Positions 7,862 through 16,418 of a stretch of DNA of 64,000 bases are shown piece by piece. The translations under genes were made by a program, and so were the position numbers. Where the stretch lies: contig NZ_CP088298.1 in assembly GCF_021117425.1 (NCBI RefSeq), positions 4,154,001 to 4,218,000 on the forward strand. Direction: 5' to 3'. Each line of letters begins with the position of its first letter. The stretch's first letter is position 1. Source of the stretch: Brevibacterium zhoupengii. GTDB taxonomy: Bacteria > Actinomycetota > Actinomycetes > Actinomycetales > Brevibacteriaceae. A model generated the notes under the pieces. The model was not told the DNA's origin. It ran no database searches and saw nothing but the letters and a program-made list of their open reading frames with translations.

Positions 7862-9334
7862 TTACGTCAGGCTGTTCTTCGACTCGGGCTCCAAATCCGT
7901 TGTCGATCGACTGTTCAGGTGAGCAATTGTGAACCCGGTGAGCGCGTAGATTGCTGAGATGATCGGCGTTAGATAGGCGAAGACGGCGTAGGGACCGTAT
8001 TCGGCTACTCCAACTCCGAGAACTCCGACCGCAAATATGGCGGCTGTATTCCACGGGACAAGGAACGCTGTCATGGTTCCGGAATCTTCGAGAGCTCGGG
8101 ACAAGTTCTTTGGGTGCAGTTTGAGCTTCTTGTAAACCGGGCGCATGAGAGTTCCCGTTGCTACAATGGCCGTCGTCTGTGCGGCAGTGATGATGTTGCC
8201 TAGCAGGGTCAGACCCAGAGTTGTAAGAATCGCGCGTCGGCTGGACTTGGTGGCGCTTTTGAGTCGCTTGAGGATCGACCGGAGGATGCCTGTTCCGCCG
8301 AGCACACCGCCGAGGGCGACGGCCAGAAGAATCAGGACGACGACCGTGGACACAATCTCAGCGATCCCTCCACCGGAGAGCAGTGTGTCGACAGCATCGT
8401 TTCCGGTATCGGTCTGAGTGCCGTCGAAGATGGCCACTAGTGCATCTGAAAATGAATGACCCTGTTTCCAAATGGCGAAGGGAAGCGCGGATAGGGCTCC
8501 GAAGATTAGAGCAAGGAACGCGGGAATCCTGCATGCAAGCAGCACGATGACGACGATGAGCGGCACCAGGTTGATGAGATCGACGTTAAAGTTCGCTTCG
8601 ATCGTCGCCAGCATTTCGGCAGTCGAATCCAGTTTCACCGAACCGGCATGGTGGCGCATATCGAGGAGGAAGAAGAAGAGCGCCGTGATCACGTAGGCCG
8701 GAACTGTGGTCCATAGCATGTGTTTGATGTGGGTAATCATGTTCACTCGTGCCATCGCCGCGGTGAGGTTCGTCGTATCCGAGAGCGGAGAGAGTTTGTC
8801 ACCGAAAAGTGCGCCACAGACGATGGCGGCGGCTGTTGGTGCGGCTGGAATTCCGGCGCCATTGGCGATGACCAGTAGTGCTAGTCCGACTGTGCCGATT
8901 GCTCCAAACGCAGTCCCCGTGGCGATTGACACGATCGAGCAGAGAAAGAGAGCTGTGATCAGGAAGTACTGCGGCGAGACCAGTTGCAGTCCGACGTCGA
9001 CAAGAGTGGGGATTGTGCCGGCGAGCATCCACGTTCCCAAAAGTGCCCCGACGCCGATGAGGATGAAGATCGCCTCCTGCGCCTGGCGGATCGCGTCGAA
9101 GGCGCAATTCTGGATCACGCGATACGAACGAGTGATGGGAAGTGCGAGAACGAGAGTCACGATGTAGGCGATGAAGATCGTGATGCTGCTCGGCAGTTCA
9201 AGCACGATCATCCCCGTTAAGAGCACGGCGACGATGCAGGCGATAACGATTAAGGAATATCTGAAGCTGGGGTCGTATTGGGGTTCGTCGAGTTCTTCGT
9301 CTTGCGTAGGATTATGCGGGTTTTTGGATTTCAC
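7862..9334 (-). CDS. NhaC-family Na+/H+ antiporter-like transporter
   Basis: The protein has about ten to twelve hydrophobic segments and the family signature GDKLSPLSDTTNLTAAMARV. It also shows the C-terminal repeat of that motif as NLSRALEDSGTMTAFLVPWN. Known NhaC-family members exchange sodium for protons, and some swap organic acids such as malate and lactate. Its position as first gene of the catabolic operon suggests substrate uptake or product export. GTG 9334 is preferred because GAAGGGA precedes it by a few bases; the frame is open to an ATG at 9403. The N-terminus (residues 1-25) is charged and cytoplasmic-looking. Confidence 0.8.
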   Translation of the reverse strand: MKSKNPHNPTQDEELDEPQYDPSFRYSLIVIACIVAVLLTGMIVLELPSSITIFIAYIVTLVLALPITRSYRVIQNCAFDAIRQAQEAIFILIGVGALLGTWMLAGTIPTLVDVGLQLVSPQYFLITALFLCSIVSIATGTAFGAIGTVGLALLVIANGAGIPAAPTAAAIVCGALFGDKLSPLSDTTNLTAAMARVNMITHIKHMLWTTVPAYVITALFFFLLDMRHHAGSVKLDSTAEMLATIEANFNVDLINLVPLIVVIVLLACRIPAFLALIFGALSALPFAIWKQGHSFSDALVAIFDGTQTDTGNDAVDTLLSGGGIAEIVSTVVVLILLAVALGGVLGGTGILRSILKRLKSATKSSRRAILTTLGLTLLGNIITAAQTTAIVATGTLMRPVYKKLKLHPKNLSRALEDSGTMTAFLVPWNTAAIFAVGVLGVGVAEYGPYAVFAYLTPIISAIYALTGFTIAHLNSRSTTDLEPESKNSLT

Positions 9335-9403
9335 TGGCGGTCCCTTCGTCGTCGACCGGACTGTGGTGAAAGATCTGAGCCGTGGCTGGGATAAATGCGG
9401 CAA

Positions 9404-9625
9404 CTCTGCCGATTGTTCAGCCTGTGTCTGTGTTGATCGTCACTGTTAGAAGTATCCGCCGGGGGTGCTTCAGCGTCTATCGCGAACGTGTGGACGGTAT
9501 CGTCCGTATTTGCTTACAGAAGAGCCCTAGTGCGCATCATTACAGGTGAACGATGAGGTATCCTCCGACGTCGATCCGATGGAGTAAGTTTCAGAGTGTT
9601 CGGAGGAGTATTCCGCAAATTATCG
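9404..9625 (-). promoter_or_regulatory. Probable promoter and LysR control region of the catabolic operon
   Basis: This gap separates the LysR gene from the first structural gene on the same strand. It contains a short dyad, GGACG-GTAT-CGTCC at 9492-9505, followed by a partly repeated CGTAT. That is a reasonable operator candidate, but no convincing -35/-10 pair is obvious. Confidence 0.35.
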
Positions 9626-10546
9626 TCAGCGATCGACAGCTGAATGGGCGAGTGCGAAAACTTCCCGATAGGCTTCACGCACCGTAGTGATGATGGGATG
9701 GCTCTGTGCGCCGATCCGGCATCGTGTGAGGAGGGTCCGAGTGTGTGCAGGATCCATCAATCGGAGGTGGAATTCTGGTTCACGAATGCTCCAGATCAGG
9801 TCTGGAAGAAAAGCTACGGCTCGTCCGTAGCGCACGAGTTCGCAGGCGACGAGGGTGTCACTGGTCTCGTGTTCGACCCGCGGTTCGAAGCCTGCTTTCC
9901 GACATACCGCGACAGCCCACTCACGCACAGGACTGCCTTCGGGCTCTAACACCCAAGGTTGATCGGCAAAATCCTTGAGAACCACGTCAGAAGAGACTTT
10001 GCCGACCGGCAAGTCGCGAAACGCAACGCGCATCGGATCTTCGACGACAGTCTCGGAGTGAGTCTCTTTAGAGCGGGGTGTGGGCATACCGTCGAATTCT
10101 TCGACACAAACAAGGTCGAACTCTCTTGCGAGCAGCGCCGGCAGTGCCACGTCCGGTTCGGCTTGTGTCAGATGGACTTTCAATGCGGGATGCGATTCCG
10201 AGAGGTTGTGGAGCATCTCTGGGACACGTGCGAGAGCGGCGGTCTGCACCGCGGCCAAGCGAACAGTTCCGGCCACGGTGGCAAGCGACGTCACGATCTC
10301 GGCTTCTGCTTGATCAAGCTGTTTGATCAGCTCGGATGTGTGGCGTACAAGAATCTCTGCCTGCGGCGTTAGTTTGACCCGCCGTCCATCAGGCACCAGT
10401 AGAGGAACGCCAATCTCTTTCTCTAACGCCGCAAGCTGTTGGGATACAGCTGACGTGCTATAGGAGAGATCTTCTGCAACGGAAGAGACGGTCCCACGCT
10501 GAGAAAGCTCACTGAGCAACCGGAGCCGATGCAGATCGAACTTCAT
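9626..10546 (-). CDS. LysR-family transcriptional regulator
   Basis: The 306-residue protein begins with a helix-turn-helix of the LysR type (LRLLSELSQRGTVSSVAEDL, STSAVSQQLAALEKEIGVPL) at residues 8-55. A linker helix and a periplasmic-binding-like effector domain follow (TVRLAAVQTAALARVP at about 93-108). It lies upstream of, and in the same direction as, the NhaC-to-oxidase cluster. That is less usual than divergent placement but still suggests control of that cluster. The effector is probably a pathway intermediate. No other regulator is present nearby. Confidence 0.9.
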   Translation of the reverse strand: MKFDLHRLRLLSELSQRGTVSSVAEDLSYSTSAVSQQLAALEKEIGVPLLVPDGRRVKLTPQAEILVRHTSELIKQLDQAEAEIVTSLATVAGTVRLAAVQTAALARVPEMLHNLSESHPALKVHLTQAEPDVALPALLAREFDLVCVEEFDGMPTPRSKETHSETVVEDPMRVAFRDLPVGKVSSDVVLKDFADQPWVLEPEGSPVREWAVAVCRKAGFEPRVEHETSDTLVACELVRYGRAVAFLPDLIWSIREPEFHLRLMDPAHTRTLLTRCRIGAQSHPIITTVREAYREVFALAHSAVDR

Positions 10547-10720
10547 ATATCTGATGCTAGCGGCCGCAAGCTCAATTCATGAATCTCGAATCGATCTGTG
10601 CCCCATTCACTCTGTAGATCCGATCCGGGCGACCTTGAGCTCACGAAGCTTGTCGCCGTGTCCTGACTACCGTTTTTCAGCCGATGGTACGCGGACGTAA
10701 ACTCGACGACCGCTACGTGC

Positions 10721-11333
10721 TCACGCCTCGCAGCTAGTACTCAAACTCATCAACGCTCCAAGGGCTCTGACGCCAATCCGTAAGTTAGATGCCGCGGAAG
10801 TACTCGATCCGAAGTTGCTGCAGCAGCATCGGTAACTCCCAACTTGAATACATCGCATCAGCTCCCCCACTGGAAATGATTCCCCTCTGCCTGATCGGCG
10901 ATCGAAAGCGGTTCTGGAAGAGCAAATTCCGTACTTCACGGCAATTGGATTTCCGATGGCCATTGCGTGGAAATCATTTGAGGTGAACCCTTCAGCCAGA
11001 ACTCCGTTCGCACACCCACCTACCACCAGTTCCTCATGGAAGTGTTCCCACAACGCGACAGAGATCCATGAGCGGTTCCGAGTCGGGAAACGCCGACAGG
11101 AGAACGTCATTGACCGCTTGCAGTCGGTATTGAAGATCTCTGGCGGCCCCGGCATTGAATCTAATCCGCATTTCCCTGCTGGATACACAACGAGTGTCAT
11201 CGATGACGGCCTTCAGCTGATTCGCGACGGCTTCGTCAATGAGGCCGATTCGTCTGCCGTATCTGTTGAAGATTGTCGCCTTCATATCGTTAAGAACATC
11301 GGCGACATCCTCAGCGACCAGAGTCGTCAACAA
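10721..11333 (-). pseudogene. Possible broken gene of unknown function
   Basis: The frame starting at 11333 gives a coding-like segment (VADVLNDMKATIFNRYGRR, EAVANQLKAVIDDTRCVSS) and stops at 11034. From about 11060 the neighbouring frame continues plausibly with ALWEHFHEELVVGGCANGVL and AEGFTSNDFHAMAIGNP, down to about 10900. The switch implies a one-base indel. I do not recognise the family. It lies next to the DUF262 fusion gene in an AT-richer island. The plus strand also shows open frames here, so the call is tentative. Confidence 0.35.
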
Positions 11334-11367
11334 ACCTAGCGCCTTTTCAGTGTCCTAGACCAGGTCG

Positions 11368-11411
11368 TGTCTCGAAATCTATGGGTTTTGCGACAAGGAG
11401 GATACGAGACA
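11368..11411. repeat. Dyad repeat, left copy flanking the DUF262 fusion gene
   Basis: The half-sites are TGTCTCGAAATC (11368-11379) and GGATACGAGACA (11400-11411), the latter being TGTCTCGTATCC on the other strand. They are 20 bases apart. The same two arms recur in the same orientation at 13265-13292. The form resembles binding arms of a serine resolvase. It lies 35 bases beyond the stop of the fusion gene. Confidence 0.55.
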
Positions 11412-11446
11412 GTTAGGCCGATTCTTACGCCAGTTACGGACTCGGC

Positions 11447-13213
11447 TCAGTTGGCGAATCTAGCACCCAGGCTTACTCCTTGCTCTACGGTCGTTGCTTC
11501 GCAGGTTTCATCGCCATCCCGCCAAAAGATCTTTCCATCCATATATGAAAGTGAGGTTTGAGCGGGCACGCCGATAATAATCACTCCTAGCCCGTAATAA
11601 TTGTTGTAATCGATCTTGGAAAGGACAGCGCTCTTCAGTGGTTCACTGAGCTCTGAATTTCGTATCCCCGTCTTCCAGCGGCCGAAGTATTCCTCGGGTG
11701 TCTCCCTGAGAATCTCGGCCTCTCTCCGAACACCGACTACATAGCGACGTCCAACTCGGTGCGGTTGAAAGCCGTCGAGTTCGCGAATCCGATCCGCGTC
11801 TGCGGTTTTATCAGTCACTCCGATGAGAATTTTTCCGCCACTGTCTGGACCGTTATTCGCGATAGCACATACAGTCCTGGCAACTTTTGCTATCATATTT
11901 GCATCGAGAGCCCTCGTGCTGTCTAGCCGGAGCATTCCCTGCTTGAGTTCATAATTTGGGAGTTCGATCTCCGACCGGTGGAGCACGGCGTCTACATCCA
12001 TAATCGCGTGGTTGCCATATATCTCGTCTGTGGACGCAGATGGGACTACGTGCGGAGACAGCAAACCTTTGATCATGTCTACATTATTTCGGCGGTCTTC
12101 CTTTTTGGTCTTCCTGCCATGTATGCGCGAAGATAGATCGGTCAGAGAGTTTTTAAGCGACTCATAGTCACGAATCTGGTTCGATTCCTTGACAAGTTTT
12201 TCATGAAAAGCTATTACTAAGACGGTAAATGTAGCTGGGAAAGCGTTGGTTGTCGCTCTTGAGGCAAATACGAGATCACGGAGCTTCGTTGGCGATCCGG
12301 CCTCGGTGACATTAATCACTTCATTGATTGAATACTTTATTTCATCAGCGAGTCGAGATGATCCATACGTGTCCAGAGCCAAAGATATCCGCGCGTTCTC
12401 ATCACTTCCCTGCTCATACACGTCGTCGAGCGCTGTCTTTGAGCGTTCTAAGATTTGTCCGCCCACGATTGAAGCTGCAATATCAGCCAGACATTCTTCA
12501 TCTAGGCTGTCCCGAAGGTCGGTGGACCTTAGGATTCCGGATTTGACCCAGAAAATCTCGTCAGCCTGGACGAGGTAACCGTGTTTCGTCATAGGCAGGT
12601 CGACACTGATGGAGGGCATGTCGCTTAGATCCAGGTGATCTGACGAAACGTCACCCCTATGAAAGCATGCGGATAGCCGAATCAAGTCGCTGAAGTCATC
12701 TTTGACTCCGGCCTGCCGACGCTCTTGGTTGCTCAACTGGTGCCCGTAAGTGTTGATCCGCGCAAAGACGTCGTCGATTTCAACCTCGCTGGCTCCACGC
12801 ATGACTGAAACTGCCATGGAGTAGTCGAGGAAAACATTGACGTCTCGAGGAGTAAGAAGGTTGCTGTAGTCTGGAAACGCGAATTCTTCTTCGTTCGCGC
12901 GCGTCTGCGCCGTGGGGTACTGAGCTATGTCAAAAGCGGTGCCCTGGAGTGTGGGGAACCCTCCCTCGATGAACGACATGATAGTGAAAAGCCGCTGAAG
13001 CCCATCTATGATTTCATATTCGCCGTCACCCCGTTCCGCTAAGAGGACTGCTGGCACTGGATAACGATTGAGGATGGACTCGACGAGTTTTTGCTTTTCA
13101 AGGAGAGTCCATACCAGTTTCCGCTGGTACCGCCGGTTAACTGTGAGCTTACCCTCGCTAAACCAGGTGTAGAGGGATTGGACTGTTTTCGGCTGCGAAT
13201 CTACATCTGCCAT
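11447..13213 (-). CDS. DUF262 + AlbA_2 (Schlafen-type) fusion protein, candidate defence protein
   Basis: The N-terminal half (about residues 10-250) is a DUF262 / GmrS-type ParB-like domain. It has NRRYQRKLVWT at 26-36, EIIDGLQRLFTI at 67-78 (IDGxQR nucleotide-hydrolysis motif) and VFARINTYGHQLSNQERRQA at 149-168. The C-terminal part (about 415-575) reads as an AlbA_2 / Schlafen-type domain: NYELKQG at 420-426, then AIANNGPDSGGKILIGVTD, and a final GVIIIGVPAQ ... IFWRDGDETCEA. The HNH (DUF1524) nuclease that follows DUF262 in GmrSD-type restriction proteins is absent, so AlbA_2 probably supplies nucleic-acid binding or cleavage. The gene is AT-richer than its neighbours and sits alone among recombinase scars. 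A role against phage or foreign DNA is inference from the families. Confidence 0.75.
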   Translation of the reverse strand: MADVDSQPKTVQSLYTWFSEGKLTVNRRYQRKLVWTLLEKQKLVESILNRYPVPAVLLAERGDGEYEIIDGLQRLFTIMSFIEGGFPTLQGTAFDIAQYPTAQTRANEEEFAFPDYSNLLTPRDVNVFLDYSMAVSVMRGASEVEIDDVFARINTYGHQLSNQERRQAGVKDDFSDLIRLSACFHRGDVSSDHLDLSDMPSISVDLPMTKHGYLVQADEIFWVKSGILRSTDLRDSLDEECLADIAASIVGGQILERSKTALDDVYEQGSDENARISLALDTYGSSRLADEIKYSINEVINVTEAGSPTKLRDLVFASRATTNAFPATFTVLVIAFHEKLVKESNQIRDYESLKNSLTDLSSRIHGRKTKKEDRRNNVDMIKGLLSPHVVPSASTDEIYGNHAIMDVDAVLHRSEIELPNYELKQGMLRLDSTRALDANMIAKVARTVCAIANNGPDSGGKILIGVTDKTADADRIRELDGFQPHRVGRRYVVGVRREAEILRETPEEYFGRWKTGIRNSELSEPLKSAVLSKIDYNNYYGLGVIIIGVPAQTSLSYMDGKIFWRDGDETCEATTVEQGVSLGARFAN

Positions 13214-13264
13214 GACGCTCCTTATTTTTGCCCAATTTACAACATGTCAAGCAACTTCCGGACG

Positions 13265-13292
13265 CGTCTCGAAACCCTAGGGATACGAGGCG
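13265..13292. repeat. Dyad repeat, right copy (28 bp: 12 + 4 + 12)
   Basis: The arms CGTCTCGAAACC (13265-13276) and GGATACGAGGCG (13281-13292, CGCCTCGTATCC on the other strand) flank a CTAG centre. Twelve-base arms around a 4-base centre match the crossover site I geometry of Tn3/gamma-delta resolvases. It lies 52 bases upstream of the fusion-gene start, so it could also act as an operator. Confidence 0.55.
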
Positions 13293-13372
13293 TCTCATTA
13301 GCGTCACATCGACAATCTTTCACACACACCAGAGTTCCGCGAGATCTCGGCCCTGGCGGCCTTTCGTCAACT

Positions 13373-13433
13373 TCTCATAACTATGCCTTGTAACCTCAGG
13401 GGCAAATCAGTGTACTCACCGTTAGTTATGAGA
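13373..13433. repeat. Inverted repeat next to the resolvase remnant, possible res site
   Basis: TCTCATAACTA at 13373-13383 is repeated perfectly inverted as TAGTTATGAGA at 13423-13433, with 39 bases between. The right copy extends to give GTCTCATAACTA on the other strand, so it shares the (T)GTCTC tip with the dyads around the DUF262 fusion gene. It lies directly upstream of the recombinase remnant, where res sites commonly lie. Confidence 0.5.
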
Positions 13434-13435
13434 CA

Positions 13436-13790
13436 CATTGGAGCACCGCCTTGGCGAAACTGAGCGGATATTCTCGCGTATCAATCCGCGACCAATCCGC
13501 TGACAGACAACAAGCCGACCTAATCACCGCCGGGGTCCGACGCGATGACCCTCATCTCAACCACGTGGTCTCTGCGGCACGAGCGTCACGGCCAGAGTAA
13601 AACCGGGCGCTCGAAACACTCATCGATGGCGACACTCTCGTCGTCACCACCCTCAATCGTTTAGGACGGTCGACCCAAAACATGCTCACCTTTGCCGAAG
13701 AGCTTCGAGCTCGTGGAGCAGGCTTACCAGTCTTCAACCTCGGCAGCTGAGTTGTCGACACCGAAATTGGCACGGTTTCAGCGTCGTACG
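13436..13790 (+). pseudogene. Serine recombinase (resolvase/invertase) remnant with in-frame stops
   Basis: One plus-strand frame, from codon AGC at 13442, reads as a resolvase catalytic domain: LSGYSRVSIRDQSADRQQ (with the nucleophile Ser of the YxRVS motif), DLITAGVRRDD, then SAARASRPE followed by a TAA stop. It continues with GDTLVVTTLNRLGRSTQNML, TFAEELRARGAGLPVFNLGS, a TGA stop and VVDTEIGTVS. Two nonsense codons and loss of the C-terminal DNA-binding helix-turn-helix show that it is dead. It marks the site of a former mobile element. Confidence 0.85.
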
Positions 13791-13883
13791 GCGTAGGGAA
13801 GAGGAAAGTTCGAGCGATCCCCGACGGCGAGTAGGGAGCCATAACGGCTGGACCGGATAATCTAGCCGTCATCGAGTCCTCCA

Positions 13884-14400
13884 TCATGGAACTCTCGCAT
13901 TCGGTGGTGACATGGCGAGAATAGGTGAGGTCTGAACTCTGGGCCAGTCGCAGATGGGCGCGATGATGATCATGAGCACCGCGAAGGTGCCGAATAGACG
14001 CATGACACTCACCCTGGCACCTGACTTACATTCCTTTGGATACGGATTTGCACTCGGCCGACGTGGGTAGAGTGGATCCTTTGCCGTCAGCATGTGCGTC
14101 GTCTTTGAGCGCGAGTTTGACGTCGTCGAGGGTGATTGCGCGGATGCGTTTTTAAGCAATGTTTTCGGCTGCGGCGAAATTCTTGATCTGCTGCAAGATC
14201 TACTCCGCTTCCCCGCCTGCATCAAGGTAGTCGGTGATTAGTGCTCGCAAACACCCGAACGGTTCCGTACCTTCGTGGTGATAGCCGATGCAATGATCGT
14301 CAGGACACCCGCACGAGTCACCTTCCCAGTCCTGCCGAAGAGATGGCGCACTCAGCCTGTCGGAATGATGTTTGAGCTTTCAGTTTGATCGAGTGCGCGC
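13884..14400 (-). pseudogene. Decayed minus-strand ORF of unknown function
   Basis: Reading down from about 14380, one frame gives SAPSLRQDWEGDSCGCPDD, HCIGYHHEGTEPFGCLRALI and TDYLDAGGEAE, then a stop. It resumes with ILQQIKNFAAAENIA, another stop, and RIRAITLDDVKLALKDDAHA. The composition looks protein-like in that frame only. Further down, a short hydrophobic stretch (MRLFGTFAVLMIIIAPICD) starts near 14003 and ends at 13884. I do not recognise a family. Confidence 0.3.
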
Positions 14401-15052
14401 TGGCCGATCTGTGCGATAGTCCGTATACTCGGCCGTCGAATACGACAATTCTGTCGGGACGGAACCTCGGCCGGTGATCATCGTCAGTGACGACAACTGG
14501 GGCTTGGGAGTAGCCGGGGTCTCCATGATGTCCTGCGATGCTGTGTCGTTCGCAGGAAGTGTGGGACCCTGTTTTTGTCAGTCCACACCTGCGACGAGAC
14601 TTTTAGCATCGAGAGCCGTGTACGTGGCGTTGTATCGCCACGCAATTTGGCTTGCGATAAATGTCGACCGTAGCACCTCCCCAGTCATTTACGGCCAATC
14701 GTCACGCGGAACCTGGTCGCCGTACTTTTTCGAGGATCGGCCCAACAAGGGGCTCAAAGAGCTCCTGCTTCTTCATGTCCACCATTCCAACCGCGTAGCC
14801 GAGAAGTCAGCCGTGGCTCTTGTTGTACCAAAAGCTAGTAATTGTTCGTCTCCGAAGATTTCGTTCTGAGTACTTGCATGGCGGCATTAGCTTTACGCCG
14901 GGTGACTGGGATCACAGAAGGAAGCTCGCTCGACCCAGATCGCTTCCTGGCTGCTCCCCTAGACGCGCGTGCGCTATTACAAGGAACAGACCTCGATATT
15001 CTGTCCGAAAATCGACAGTTTGTTCCCCGCAAATAGCTCAGGCCGTCAGACC
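14401..15052. other. Intergenic stretch without a supportable gene
   Basis: Short open frames exist on both strands (for example 14474-14869 plus), but none shows a recognisable domain or a good ribosome-binding site. The stretch appears to be the eroded edge of the island before the thiolase. Confidence 0.4.
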
Positions 15053-16270
15053 TCAGACGCGTTCGAAGATCGCGGCGATGCCCTGGCCACCGCCGATGCA
15101 CATGGTCTCGAGTCCGTAGCGGGCGTCACGGCGCTCCATCTCGCGCAGCATCGTCGCCAGGATCCGCCCGCCGGTCGCACCGACGGGGTGGCCCAGGGAG
15201 ATCCCGGAGCCGTTGACGTTGAGACGGTCGAAGTCATCCTTGCCGAAGCCCCATTCGCGGGTCACTGACAGCGCCTGGGCGGCGAAGGCCTCGTTGAGTT
15301 CGATGAGGTCGATGTCGGCCAAACTCAGTCCGGCTTTCTCGAGTGCCTTCGCTGTGGCGGGCACGGGGCCGATGCCCATGGTCTTCGGCGGCACTCCGGC
15401 CACGGCCCAGCTGACCAGGCGGCCGAGCGGCTTGAGACCCTGCGCTTCAGCAGCGGCCCGGGTGGTGACGATGCTCGCAGCGGCGCCGTCGTTCTGGCCC
15501 GAGGCGTTGCCCGCCGTGACTGTTGCCTGATCGTCGCCCTTGCCCAGGATGGGGCGCAGCTTGGCGAGCTTCTCGATGCTGGTGTCTGGACGGATGTGCT
15601 CATCGGTGTCGATCTGGTGTTCGGCGACCTTGCGGGTGGCGGGGATCGTCACGGGAACGATCTCCTCGGCGAAGCGTCCGTCCTTGGCTGCCGCGGCTGC
15701 GCGCTGGTGTGAGTTGTATGCGAGTTCGTCCTGCTCGTCGCGGCCGATCGAGTATTCGCGGCGCAGATTCTCTGCGGTCTCGAGCATGCCGCCGGGAACC
15801 GGGTAGTTCTTTCCGCCTGGCGTGGTGCGACCGCGGCCCAGGGAGTCAGTGAACTCGGCATTGCCGCCGCGCACACCCCAGCGGATGGTGTCGTTGTAGA
15901 AGGGTGCGTGGGACATCGATTCGACGCCGCCGGCGATGACGAAGTCTCCGTTGCCGGAGCCGACGACCATGGAGGCGTCGATGACTGCCTGCAGTCCGGA
16001 ACCGCAGCGGCGGTCGACCTGCTTGCCCGGCACGGTCATGGGAAGGCCCGCGTCAAGAGCGGTGACTCGGCCGATGCAGGGGGCTTCCGAGGTCGCGTAG
16101 CCCTGACCCATGATCACGTCGGCGACGAGTTCTGGATTGAGTCCGGTCCTGGCGATGAGCTCGCGGACGACGGTGGCGGAGAGCTCGTGGGCTGGGATGT
16201 CGCGGAACTGTCCTCCGAATCCTCCGATCGCGGTGCGCAGCGGTTCACAAACGACGATGTCCTGGTCCAT
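15053..16270 (-). CDS. Acetyl-CoA C-acyltransferase (thiolase)
   Basis: The protein (405 aa from ATG 16270) has the complete thiolase layout. The nucleophilic Cys lies in DRRCGSGLQAV near residue 89, GGVESMSHAPF follows, then NASGQNDGAAA, ELNEAFAAQALSV, the catalytic His in GHPVGATGGRILAT, and the second Cys in TMCIGGGQG close to the C-terminus. It would cleave 3-ketoacyl-CoA or condense acetyl-CoA units, probably in beta-oxidation. ATG 16270 is chosen because GGAGG lies 4 bases upstream; the frame stays open to 16306. It stands alone, with the sensor kinase upstream on the same strand separated by about 150 bases. Confidence 0.92.
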   Translation of the reverse strand: MDQDIVVCEPLRTAIGGFGGQFRDIPAHELSATVVRELIARTGLNPELVADVIMGQGYATSEAPCIGRVTALDAGLPMTVPGKQVDRRCGSGLQAVIDASMVVGSGNGDFVIAGGVESMSHAPFYNDTIRWGVRGGNAEFTDSLGRGRTTPGGKNYPVPGGMLETAENLRREYSIGRDEQDELAYNSHQRAAAAAKDGRFAEEIVPVTIPATRKVAEHQIDTDEHIRPDTSIEKLAKLRPILGKGDDQATVTAGNASGQNDGAAASIVTTRAAAEAQGLKPLGRLVSWAVAGVPPKTMGIGPVPATAKALEKAGLSLADIDLIELNEAFAAQALSVTREWGFGKDDFDRLNVNGSGISLGHPVGATGGRILATMLREMERRDARYGLETMCIGGGQGIAAIFERV

Positions 16271-16418
16271 AGTTCCTCCACTCGATTTCGCGGCAGCCGA
16301 TGACACGTGACCACCAGCCCGGCATTCCTGTTCAGCCTATGCCGGATCCGAAACATGGCGAGGAAATGTTTCATTCATTGGGACGTCGCACAGCACAGGT
16401 GAGGCCCCGCGGAGCACC

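Noticed and set aside
14474..14869. 131-residue plus-strand open frame
   Set aside because: No recognisable domain, no good ribosome-binding site, and composition not clearly protein-like. Left as intergenic.
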